From NCBI RefSeq assembly GCF_020526085.1, contig NZ_CP084874.1, positions 2,604,001 through 2,668,000 of the forward strand: DNA of 64,000 nucleotides, written 5' to 3'. The stretch comes from Klebsiella africana. Its GTDB lineage: Bacteria > Pseudomonadota > Gammaproteobacteria > Enterobacterales > Enterobacteriaceae. Position numbers and translations under genes: made by a program. Under the pieces are notes generated by a model. The model was not told where the DNA came from. It did no database searches and saw nothing but the letters and a program-made list of their open reading frames with translations. Of this stretch, positions 18,373 through 26,389 are shown in pieces (the stretch's first letter is position 1; the number at the start of each line of letters is the position of its first letter).

Positions 18373-19135
18373 AACCGCCGATGAACTCGCGCGGCAACGC
18401 CATGCCGGCCAGCTGCTGGCGTCGGTGTTTACTATGCTGGATACTTTTATTGCTCCCGGCGTAACGACGATGGCGATTAACGATCGAGTGGAAGATTTTA
18501 TCGTCAACCAGCTGCACGCCCGCCCGGCCAGCAAGGGACAATATGATTTTCCCTATGTGTTGAACACCTCCATTAACGATGTGGTGTGCCACGGGATCCC
18601 CAAAGCGACCGAACATCTGCGGTCCGGGATGATTGTTAACGTCGATATCACCCTCGAGAAAGCGGGCATGATCGCTGACTCCAGTAAGATGTACCTGATA
18701 GGCGATGTCTCCCCGCTGGCCCGCCGGCTGGTCAAGACTACCTACGAAGCGATGTGGAAAGGCATTGAGGTAGTGAAACCTGGCGCAACGCTGGGCGACA
18801 TTGGCCACGCTATTCAGCGCTGGGTCGAGGACCATGGTTACAGCGTGGTCAGAGAATATTGCGGTCATGGCGTCGGTCAGGAAATGCATGAGGAGCCGCA
18901 GGTGCTGCATTACGGCAGGCCCGGGGAAGGCGCCGTGCTGCGGGAAGGCATGGTGTTCACCATTGAGCCGATGGTCAACCAGGGCGACAGCCGCATTAAG
19001 ACCAAAAAAGATGGCTGGACGGTGGTTACCCGCGATAAAAAACTCTCCGCGCAATGGGAGCACACCGTGGCCGTCACTGCCAACGGCTTTGAGGTGCTGA
19101 CATTACGCGACGATGAGCAATCGCGGATCCGCTGA
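18353..19135 (+). CDS. Second type I methionine aminopeptidase
   Basis: A 260-residue MetAP-I, similar in length to the housekeeping enzyme (264 in E. coli). All metal-binding and catalytic residues are in place: His80 (VVCHGIP), Asp98 (VNVDIT), Asp109 (MIADSSKM), His172 (GHGVGQEMHE), Glu205 (FTIEPM) and Glu236 (AQWEHT). It should therefore remove N-terminal methionine from nascent proteins. The housekeeping map gene lies next to rpsB in enterobacteria, so this copy beside a ParD-like gene is a paralogue. Its purpose is unclear: a stress or specialised isoform is possible. Confidence 0.88.
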   Translation: MPSIIIKTADELARQRHAGQLLASVFTMLDTFIAPGVTTMAINDRVEDFIVNQLHARPASKGQYDFPYVLNTSINDVVCHGIPKATEHLRSGMIVNVDITLEKAGMIADSSKMYLIGDVSPLARRLVKTTYEAMWKGIEVVKPGATLGDIGHAIQRWVEDHGYSVVREYCGHGVGQEMHEEPQVLHYGRPGEGAVLREGMVFTIEPMVNQGDSRIKTKKDGWTVVTRDKKLSAQWEHTVAVTANGFEVLTLRDDEQSRIR

Positions 19136-19360
19136 GTTTCTTCCCTTTCTGGATGACAGTGGGCCGCTTTCCGATCCCGGTGATCCCCGGGAGCCAGACA
19201 ACACCTGATTCTGCCGTCGGATGACGGCAATAATTGTTTTCATGAATGATTTTCTGCGCGCGCGTCTTCCTGCTGGTTACGGCTGATGCGCGCATAAACC
19301 ACACAACGGTTTATCCTTTACCTTCTGCATCCGCTTATCCTTCATTGCCTTTATCCCGCC

Positions 19361-19648
19361 TCAGCGATAGCGAATAATGACATCCGCTTCACTATGCTGT
19401 GCATTTCGCCAGTGAATACTGACCTCGCCGCGATTATCCGGCATGGCATAACGAGGGGGGGAGTCGGTCAAGGCAACCTGTTCAGGTGAACGGTGCTGGC
19501 ACGAAACATCGATACGATCGCGCTGCGGCGCGATCAAACAGGCCGGATTGATGACACGTCCCGAAAAATGAACCTGACCGGAGAGTGCCGCAGACGACGC
19601 CAGCGGCGCCAGACATAGACATAACAGAGCGAGACGGAGCGGAGACAT
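19361..19648 (-). CDS. Very short pilin-like secreted protein
   Basis: A 95-residue protein with a clear signal peptide (MSPLRLALLCLCLAPLASSA). The mature start GQVHFSGRVINPACLIAP resembles the N-terminus of type 1 pilins, including the first cysteine. The second cysteine follows after only about 14 residues, and the protein ends in VIIRYR like the last pilin strand. It is about half the length of a normal pilin, so the middle strands are missing. An AAGGAAG ribosome site precedes the ATG. It is divergent from the fimbrial operon. It may be an internally deleted relic or a dedicated minor subunit. Confidence 0.6.
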   Translation of the reverse strand: MSPLRLALLCLCLAPLASSAALSGQVHFSGRVINPACLIAPQRDRIDVSCQHRSPEQVALTDSPPRYAMPDNRGEVSIHWRNAQHSEADVIIRYR

Positions 19649-20093
19649 AGCAATCTTCCTTGATAACGGGTGACACTGCGCGGCACAGCATCGTTACTGT
19701 GCCCTACAACCTGCGGCTTCCTGCCGTCGTTCCACGCTACTGCAAAATAGCGGCAGCGTAAATAATTATTCCGGGCTGTCCGTTCAACTGCCGGGAATAA
19801 CAGCAACTTTTCACCCAAAATATGCCGGAATAGTTATTTACTGGAAATAATGCATTATATGTATGGAACCATTTTTAATATCAAATGAGATTATACTTAC
19901 ACTAAAAAATAAATAATGTTACAGCTTAACACATCTTATCATTGGGCCTTTACGATGTTCTCCGTATAATCCCGCCCCCGACGGCAGTATACATTAGCGA
20001 TGCTTACCGTTCTTTTGTGAACAGAAATAAAAAACATGCTTTAAAAATGTTAAACGCTTTTATTAACTTGTGATTATTTAATAAGGTTTGAGT
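19649..20093. promoter_or_regulatory. Divergent promoter region of the fimbrial operon
   Basis: A 445-base gap between the short pilin-like gene and the major pilin. The right half (19840-20090) is strongly AT-rich. A perfect 7-base inverted repeat GGCACAG / CTGTGCC lies at 19682-19703. I see no pair of inverted repeats bounding a switchable segment and no recombinase gene, so fimS-type phase inversion is not supported. Confidence 0.45.
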
Positions 20094-20657
20094 ATGAAAG
20101 AAAAAGGCACCCTGCTGGTTGTTGGTTCACTGCTGGCCTTAAGTCTGGCTACTGTGACCACCGCCCGCGCAGCGGGAACACTGAATTTCACCGGTAAAAT
20201 TATTAACGAGTCCTGCCAGATCGCTAACAATGGTGGCGATGTGAATGTCGATTTTGGCAACGTCGATATGTCGGCGCTGAAATCACATGAAGCGAAAACC
20301 GCAGAAACACCGTTTACCATTAACCTGACCGGCTGTCCGCTGGCACAGAACATCAGTATCAGCCTGGAAGGTACCCCGGACACCAACGCTAACGGTACCA
20401 GCGCCGCCGTGCTGGCGCTCTCCGATGCCGCGGATACCGCCAAAGGCGTGGGCATTGAAGTCTTCTCTTCCCCTGACGGCTCAACGGAAGGCACTCAGTT
20501 AACCTTTGACAAGCAGCGCAAAACGGCGGTTTCGCAAGCCGACGAAAACGGTGATATTGCATTTAACTTTATTGCCGATCTGAAAAGCGATTCCTCACAG
20601 GATGTGACTGCCGGCAATATTAATGCCACAGCCAATATTGATATTGTTTATGAATAG
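20094..20657 (+). CDS. Fimbrial major subunit (type 1 pilin family)
   Basis: A 187-residue pilin. The signal peptide MKEKGTLLVVGSLLALSLATVTTARA is followed by AGTLNFTGKIINESCQI, the classical pilin start. The second cysteine lies in NLTGCPL, and the C-terminal beta-zipper strand ends ANIDIVYE. It is exported by Sec, folded by the chaperone encoded next and polymerised through the usher. The ATG at 20094 is preferred over an in-frame TTG two codons earlier. A terminator-like hairpin follows directly, which would make the pilin message more abundant than the downstream genes. Confidence 0.92.
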   Translation: MKEKGTLLVVGSLLALSLATVTTARAAGTLNFTGKIINESCQIANNGGDVNVDFGNVDMSALKSHEAKTAETPFTINLTGCPLAQNISISLEGTPDTNANGTSAAVLALSDAADTAKGVGIEVFSSPDGSTEGTQLTFDKQRKTAVSQADENGDIAFNFIADLKSDSSQDVTAGNINATANIDIVYE

Positions 20658-20681
20658 AATGTTCTGATTTCCGTCGTTATC

Positions 20682-20708
20682 AAGGGCAGATCCCCCTGCC
20701 CTTATTTT
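20682..20708 (+). terminator. Intra-operon attenuating terminator
   Basis: AAGGGCAG / CTGCCCTT perfect stem with a six-base loop, followed by ATTTT. It lies between the major pilin stop and the chaperone start, a position expected for partial termination. Confidence 0.8.
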
Positions 20709-20734
20709 CATTCCTCGTGACCGGATCCTCAATT

Positions 20735-21430
20735 ATGCAGTGTTATAAAGTGGCTTTTATCCTGAGCCTTCTCTTTTGCCCGTTCCTGGCGTCTGCCGCC
20801 GGGGTTGCCATTGCCGGCACACGTGTTATTTATAATGAACAAAGTCATGAGGCCGACATCACGGTTAAAAACACCAATCCTCACGATCCGGTGCTTATTC
20901 AGAGCTGGGTGGACGATCTGGCTGATAATAATAAATCACCCTTTATCGTCACCCCGCCATTGTTCCGTCTGGATGCCGGGGACAGCAACGATCTGCGCGT
21001 ACTATTAACCTCGCCGCAGCTGCCCCATGACCGGGAGAGTTTGTTCACCCTGAACATCAAAGAGATCCCTGCCAATACCGCACCGGCTGGCGAGAACATT
21101 CTGCAATTTGCCATTAAGAATCAACTTAAGTTAATTTATCGCCCGGCAGGGCTCCCCGGCTCGGCGCTCGACGCGGCGCAGCACCTGCGCTGGCACGTCA
21201 GTGGCAACCACCTGCAGGCGGAAAACGCCTCTCCCTATTATGTGACTATCACCACGCTCACCTGCGCGGGCCAGAACCAGAAAACGCCGCTTGAGCACAG
21301 CGTAATTGCGCCTCACAGCCGTGAAGAGTATGCACTCCCCGGCGAGGCCTGCGCCCGCGAGGTGAGCTGGCGCATTCTGGATGACTTTGGCGCTGTGCAG
21401 ACGTTTAGCGCCTCCGTTTCGGCGCACTAA
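20735..21430 (+). CDS. Periplasmic fimbrial chaperone (PapD family)
   Basis: A 231-residue protein with signal peptide (CYKVAFILSLLFCPFLASAA) and the two immunoglobulin-like domains of PapD/FimC chaperones. The N-terminal domain begins VAIAGTRVIYNEQSHEADITVKN and contains the conserved PPLFRLD strand; the linker region reads LQFAIKNQLKLIYRPAGL. It donates a beta strand to pilin subunits in the periplasm and delivers them to the usher. The ATG at 20735 is taken; a GTG at 20717 would add six residues. Only 15 bases separate it from the usher. Confidence 0.92.
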   Translation: MQCYKVAFILSLLFCPFLASAAGVAIAGTRVIYNEQSHEADITVKNTNPHDPVLIQSWVDDLADNNKSPFIVTPPLFRLDAGDSNDLRVLLTSPQLPHDRESLFTLNIKEIPANTAPAGENILQFAIKNQLKLIYRPAGLPGSALDAAQHLRWHVSGNHLQAENASPYYVTITTLTCAGQNQKTPLEHSVIAPHSREEYALPGEACAREVSWRILDDFGAVQTFSASVSAH

Positions 21431-21445
21431 GCGTCTGATGTCGCG

Positions 21446-23947
21446 ATGCGCCACGGCCCGGTTCATACCGTTACCGTCGTTAGCCTCTCCATCCTGCTGG
21501 GCGGACAGAGCGCGCCCTTGCACGCCCAGGCGACCTTTAATATGGATCTGCTGGAAAAAAACGACCATTTGCCTGCCGTGGATCTGCAACGCTTCAATCA
21601 GCAAACGAGTCAGCCACCTGGCGACTATCCGGTGAACTGGCGGGTCAACGGCGTCACGCTGGACACCCGTAAGATCATCACATTTCGCCAGAACGATCGT
21701 GGGCAGTTGACGCCCTGCCTTAAGCCGGCAGATCTGGTGCAGGCGGGGGTGAATCCGGCCGTGCTGGCACAGGCGCCCGGCGCAACGCCCCGCTCATGCC
21801 TCGAACTCACCACGCTGCTGCCGGGCAGTACGGTTAATTTCGATTTTGCCCATCAACGGCTGTTAATGACCATTCCCCAGGCGCTGATGACGCACCAGGC
21901 GAGGGATAATGTTCCTTCTGCGCTGTGGGATGAAGGTATCAGCGCCTTTCAGAGCAATTACCGCTATTCAGGCGCCAGCCAGCGCACCCTCGAGGGCAAC
22001 ACCGAGCGCGATAACTATCTGATGTTGAAAAGTGGCGTGAACGCCGGCGCCTGGCGCCTGCGCGCCAGCAACAGCCTGACCGCCAACAGCGACGATAAGC
22101 CCCACTGGACCACCAGCGGCGCCTGGCTTGAGCGCGATCTGACGCGCTGGCGGAGTGAACTGACGCTCGGGGATACCTTCACGTCGGGCGATGTGTTCGA
22201 CGCGGTCCAGTTTCAGGGAATTGCCCTCGCCTCCAGTGATGCGATGCTCCCGGACTCGCAGAAAGGTTTTGCCCCGACCATCCGCGGGATAGCCAGAACC
22301 AACGCCCAGGTCACGGTTCGGCAAAATGGCTACGTGCTGTATCAAACCTACGTCACCCCCGGGGCGTTCGTGATTGACGATCTTTATCCCACCGCCAGCA
22401 GCGGCAATCTTGAGGTTGCCGTCAAAGAGTCGGATGGCGAAATCCGCCGTTTCACCCAGCCGTATGCTTCGGTGACCAGCATGCAACGCGAAGGCAACCT
22501 GAAATACAACCTGGTCGCCGGGCGCTATCATAGCGACGATGCCAGCCAGCAGCCGTTGATGATGCAGCTGTCGCTGATGCGCGGGTTCGCCCACAACCTG
22601 ACGCTGTTTGGCGGACTGCAGAGCGCGGCGCAATACCATAACCTCTCGCTCGGCGCGGGACAGGGGCTGGGAGAAGCCGGGGCGCTCTCGCTGCAGCTGT
22701 TAAACGCCCGCGACCGGCACCTGCAAGATCGGATCGATGGCCGGGCCTGGCAGCTCCAGTACAGCAAAGGTTTTGACCGTCTTGGCACACAGTTCACCTT
22801 CACCGGCTGGCGTTATTCGCATCAGCGCTATGCCACGCTGAGCGAGGCGTATTCCAGCCCGGATCCCGACGCCGACTCGCAGGATAACGACAACAAAAAA
22901 GCAACCCTGCAAATCACCGCCAGCCAGAGCTTGCCGTACGATATCACCCTCTATCTGAGCCTCGACCAGGACAGCTACTGGTCAGGGGGCGCCACACAGC
23001 GTACCGCCAATATGGGGATCAGCAGCCAGTTTCACGGTATCGCGTGGTCGCTCAGCTACAGCGATTCTCACAGTAGCGACAGTAACGAGGATGACGACGA
23101 GCCACAGTCCGATAAAATAGTGACATTGTCACTTTCTGTGCCGTTGAGCCATCTGCTGCCAGGCAGCTATGCCGGCTATACCCTAACCTCCTCCCGCCAC
23201 AGTGCCGACAGTCAGATGGTCAGTCTCAACGGCACCGTGCTGGATAATCATGCGCTTAGCTACGCCGTCAGCCAAACGCTTGACCAGCAAAACGGACACA
23301 GCGGCAGCCTGACGGCCGGCTACAGCAGTGGAATGGGCGACCTGAATATCGGCTACAGCCGCGACTCGCAGGCCACTCGCCTGAACTACGGCGCCAGCGG
23401 GGGTATCCTGATTCACCGCCACGGGGTGGTCTTTACGCCGGAAATGAATGGTTCGGTTGTACTGATTGACGCCGGTGGTGCCAGCGGTGTGACCCTCGCC
23501 AACCAGAAAACCATCACCACCAATGGAGACGGGTACGCCGTGTTGCCCTTCGCCACCGCCTATCACCGCAACGACGTCTCCCTCGACAGCCACTCGCTGC
23601 CGGAGAATGTGGATCTGGCCAACAGCACCGTGACGCTGGTGCCTACCAAAGACGCGGTGGTGCTGGCACGCTTTCACACCCACGTTGGTTATAAAGCGCT
23701 GTTTACACTGCAGTCGCAGGGACAACCGCTGCCCTTTGGCAGCGAAGTGCGCGCCAAAGACACCAGCAGCATCGTTGCCAGCGAGGGTCAGGTGTACCTC
23801 GCCGGCCTGGCGCCGAAAGGCACCCTGTATGCGCAATGGGGGCCAGGCCCTCAGCAGCACTGTACTGCCCGCTACGATCTCACCCCGACGCTGGCGCAGA
23901 CACCCCATCCACTCATTTTACAGCAGACGTTAACATGTCATTTTTAA
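21446..23947 (+). CDS. Outer membrane fimbrial usher (FimD/PapC family)
   Basis: An 833-residue usher, the normal size for the family. After the signal peptide comes the N-terminal chaperone-binding domain (ATFNMDLLEKNDHLPAVDLQRF), then the 24-strand pore with its plug, and C-terminal domains ending in a cysteine pair around QHCTARYDLTPT and LTCHF. YVTPGAFVIDDLYPTASSGNLEVAVKESDG is typical of ushers. It forms the secretion and assembly channel for this fimbria. The stop overlaps the adhesin start by 13 bases. A matS site lies within its coding sequence at 23120. Confidence 0.93.
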   Translation: MRHGPVHTVTVVSLSILLGGQSAPLHAQATFNMDLLEKNDHLPAVDLQRFNQQTSQPPGDYPVNWRVNGVTLDTRKIITFRQNDRGQLTPCLKPADLVQAGVNPAVLAQAPGATPRSCLELTTLLPGSTVNFDFAHQRLLMTIPQALMTHQARDNVPSALWDEGISAFQSNYRYSGASQRTLEGNTERDNYLMLKSGVNAGAWRLRASNSLTANSDDKPHWTTSGAWLERDLTRWRSELTLGDTFTSGDVFDAVQFQGIALASSDAMLPDSQKGFAPTIRGIARTNAQVTVRQNGYVLYQTYVTPGAFVIDDLYPTASSGNLEVAVKESDGEIRRFTQPYASVTSMQREGNLKYNLVAGRYHSDDASQQPLMMQLSLMRGFAHNLTLFGGLQSAAQYHNLSLGAGQGLGEAGALSLQLLNARDRHLQDRIDGRAWQLQYSKGFDRLGTQFTFTGWRYSHQRYATLSEAYSSPDPDADSQDNDNKKATLQITASQSLPYDITLYLSLDQDSYWSGGATQRTANMGISSQFHGIAWSLSYSDSHSSDSNEDDDEPQSDKIVTLSLSVPLSHLLPGSYAGYTLTSSRHSADSQMVSLNGTVLDNHALSYAVSQTLDQQNGHSGSLTAGYSSGMGDLNIGYSRDSQATRLNYGASGGILIHRHGVVFTPEMNGSVVLIDAGGASGVTLANQKTITTNGDGYAVLPFATAYHRNDVSLDSHSLPENVDLANSTVTLVPTKDAVVLARFHTHVGYKALFTLQSQGQPLPFGSEVRAKDTSSIVASEGQVYLAGLAPKGTLYAQWGPGPQQHCTARYDLTPTLAQTPHPLILQQTLTCHF
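23120..23132. other. matS site (MatP binding), inside the usher gene
   Basis: GTGACATTGTCAC matches GTGACRNYGTCAC at all positions. Known matS sites occur in coding as well as non-coding DNA. Confidence 0.75.
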
Positions 23948-24939
23948 CTCTCCTGCGTCGGGCCGCTCTGACGCTGTTACTCGCCCTGTTACCGGCCGTC
24001 AGCGGATGGGCCTGCACGCCAGTGTTTGTCCGCGGCCAGGCCTCCACCCTTCGGCTGAACGTGGGGCAGCTCACGGTTCCGGCTGATGCCAGACCGGGCA
24101 CCCCGCTGTATCACAAAAGTTTCGCCTGGAACCGCCTTAGCGACGGCGGCGAACAGTGGATCCGCTGCGCGGACGACCCGCATGGGCTGTCGCCGCTGCT
24201 GCTGGATAGTCTGCTGTCCGGCGGGGCGACGCGACCGACGGTTTATCAAACCAACCTCGCCGGCATTGGCGTTCGCGTATCGCTGCGCGCTATCGGCGGC
24301 TATGGCGGCTTTCCTGACCGGCCGACGCCCTCGCCGTTTAGCCAACGGGTGAACAATCCCGCTACCTTGCCTGATGCAGTGTGGAAACTGGGCTATTTCC
24401 GCTTGACGATTGAGCTCATTAAAACCGGCCCCGCGGCGACACCGGGCGAGCTTGAGTATCACAGCGAGCGCTTTTTAATGGCGGATCATACCTCGCTGGC
24501 CGCGTTAGACTTAACCGGCAGGGTCAACACCGCAGGGTGTTCAGTGAATGACGCCACGCCCGCGCTGATTAAGCTCCCTGCGGCGATGCTTGACCACTTC
24601 GGCGGCGTCGGCAAAACCACCGGCGACACGCCTTTCGCGCTGCAACTGGATTGCAACAGCGCGGTCACGGTTTCTCTGCGTGTTGACGGCGCGGAGCCCC
24701 TTACCACCCGGGGGCATGGCGTTCTGCGCAATGACGCCACCGACGATCGGGCGCAGGGTATTGGCGTGCAGTTGCTTTACCATCGTCAGCCGGTCGCACT
24801 AAATCATGAGATGACGCTGGGCAGCGCGAGCGCGGGCCGGTTTACCCTGCCGCTCACTGCCCGCTACTACCAGACTCGTTCCCGGATCACCGCCGGCCAG
24901 GTGTCGGCCGTCGCGACCTATACCTTGCATTATGACTAG
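23935..24939 (+). CDS. Fimbrial tip adhesin (FimH-like, two-domain)
   Basis: A 334-residue protein with a signal peptide (RRAALTLLLALLPAVSGWA) and a two-domain tip-adhesin layout. The N-terminal lectin-like half begins ACTPVFVRGQ. The C-terminal pilin domain runs from about residue 185 (LDLTGRVNTAGCSV), with its second cysteine in ALQLDCNSAV and the end VATYTLHYD. It overlaps the usher stop, so it is the last gene of the operon. The lectin half is not close to FimH as far as I can tell, so the receptor is unknown. Confidence 0.85.
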   Translation: MSFLTLLRRAALTLLLALLPAVSGWACTPVFVRGQASTLRLNVGQLTVPADARPGTPLYHKSFAWNRLSDGGEQWIRCADDPHGLSPLLLDSLLSGGATRPTVYQTNLAGIGVRVSLRAIGGYGGFPDRPTPSPFSQRVNNPATLPDAVWKLGYFRLTIELIKTGPAATPGELEYHSERFLMADHTSLAALDLTGRVNTAGCSVNDATPALIKLPAAMLDHFGGVGKTTGDTPFALQLDCNSAVTVSLRVDGAEPLTTRGHGVLRNDATDDRAQGIGVQLLYHRQPVALNHEMTLGSASAGRFTLPLTARYYQTRSRITAGQVSAVATYTLHYD

Positions 24940-25041
24940 GCGATGGCGAACCGACGGACGAAGAGGACGAAGGAATTGCTCTGACCGGCGAATCGTAAGA
25001 GAATAGCTCTTACACGCGACGATCTGAGTACACGGGAGTTC

Positions 25042-26373
25042 ATCATCAGCCATTCTCGTCGATTCCCCTTAGCCAGCAAAGTGGCGCTGGCCGGTGCGGC
25101 GCTCATCGCCGCTGGCATGCTGTTTAGCTGCACCAGTAAAGCCCCTAAATCCCTTGTCACGCCGCCGAACACTGCTGCCGTCAAAGCCGGTCAGACGCAC
25201 CGGGAGCCTGTGCGCGGCGTGTGGCTCACCACCGTTTCGCGCCTTGACTGGCCGCCGGTCGGGTCGATTATCGCCAGTACGCCGGAAAGCCGCATCACCC
25301 AGCAAAAGCTGGCGCTGATCGCCAAACTCGATAACCTGCAGCGTCTGGGGATCAACACCGTCTTTTTCCAGGTGAAACCGGACGGTACCGCGCTCTGGCG
25401 GTCGGACATCCTGCCGTGGTCAGATATGCTGACCGGCAAAATCGGCGAATACCCCGGCTACGATCCGCTGCAGTTTATGCTGGATGAAGCGCACAAACGC
25501 GGTATGAAGGTTCACGCATGGTTTAACCCCTATCGTGTCTCGGTCAACACCAAACCGTCGACCGTTGCCGAGCTGAATAACACCCTCACGCAGGTGCCGG
25601 CCAGCGTGTTCGTCCTGCACCGTAACTGGATCCGCACCGCCAGCGATCGCTTTGTTCTCGACCCGGGCATTCCCGAAGTGCGTGACTGGATCACCAGCAT
25701 CGTCGCTGAAGTGGTGCAGAACTACCCGATTGACGGCGTGCAGTTCGATGACTATTTCTACACCGAAACCGCCGCTTCCCCGCTTAACGACAATGAAACC
25801 TTCCGCCGTTACGGGCAGGGTTACGCTTCGAAGGGCGACTGGCGCCGGCATAACACCCAGCAGCTCATAGCCCAGGTCTCCACCACCATCAAAAAGCTCA
25901 ATCCGAACGTCGAGTTTGGCGTGAGCCCGGCTGGGGTGTGGCGCAACCGCTCGCACGATCCGGCGGGGTCCGATACCCGGGGCGCCGCCGCCTATGATGA
26001 GTCCTATGCCGATACCCGCAGCTGGGTGCAGCAGGGACTGCTCGACTACATCGCCCCGCAGATCTACTGGCCGTTTGCCCGCGATGCCGCGCGCTACGAT
26101 GTGCTGGCCAACTGGTGGGCCGAGGTGGTTAAGCCGACGCATACCCGGCTGTATATCGGCGTGGCGCTGTACAAAGTGGGTGAGCCGTCCAAAAATGAGC
26201 CTGACTGGACGGTGGATGGCGGCGTGCCGGAGCTGAAAAAGCAGCTCGACCTTAATGAAACCCTGCCGCAGATCCATGGCACGATCCTGTTCCGCGAAAA
26301 TAACCTCAATCAGCCGCAAACCCGACAGGCGGTCAACTATCTGCGCAGCCGCTGGGGGCAACCGCAGAGCTAA
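25042..26373 (+). CDS. digH: DigH-type glycosyl hydrolase lipoprotein
   Basis: About 443 residues, close to E. coli YddW/DigH (439), a GHL10-family lipoprotein reported to cut denuded peptidoglycan glycans. The body is clearly orthologous: RGVWLTTVSRLDWPPVGSI, FFQVKPDGTALWRSD, HAWFNPYRVSVNTKPS, DGVQFDDYFYTE and GVSPAGVWRNRSHDP. The lipobox is LFSC about 27 residues in. The start is a puzzle. The GTG at 25081 gives a signal peptide without a basic N-terminus and no ribosome site, while GGGAG at 25034 points to ATC codons at 25042/25045 (HSRRFPLASK...). A CTG at 25024 is another option. Confidence 0.85.
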   Translation: MISHSRRFPLASKVALAGAALIAAGMLFSCTSKAPKSLVTPPNTAAVKAGQTHREPVRGVWLTTVSRLDWPPVGSIIASTPESRITQQKLALIAKLDNLQRLGINTVFFQVKPDGTALWRSDILPWSDMLTGKIGEYPGYDPLQFMLDEAHKRGMKVHAWFNPYRVSVNTKPSTVAELNNTLTQVPASVFVLHRNWIRTASDRFVLDPGIPEVRDWITSIVAEVVQNYPIDGVQFDDYFYTETAASPLNDNETFRRYGQGYASKGDWRRHNTQQLIAQVSTTIKKLNPNVEFGVSPAGVWRNRSHDPAGSDTRGAAAYDESYADTRSWVQQGLLDYIAPQIYWPFARDAARYDVLANWWAEVVKPTHTRLYIGVALYKVGEPSKNEPDWTVDGGVPELKKQLDLNETLPQIHGTILFRENNLNQPQTRQAVNYLRSRWGQPQS

Positions 26374-26389
26374 CCACCAGCCGGCTTCG

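Noticed and set aside
19649..20093. fimS-like invertible promoter
   Set aside because: Only one short inverted repeat (7 bases, 22 bases overall) is present, with no second copy far enough away and no recombinase gene nearby.
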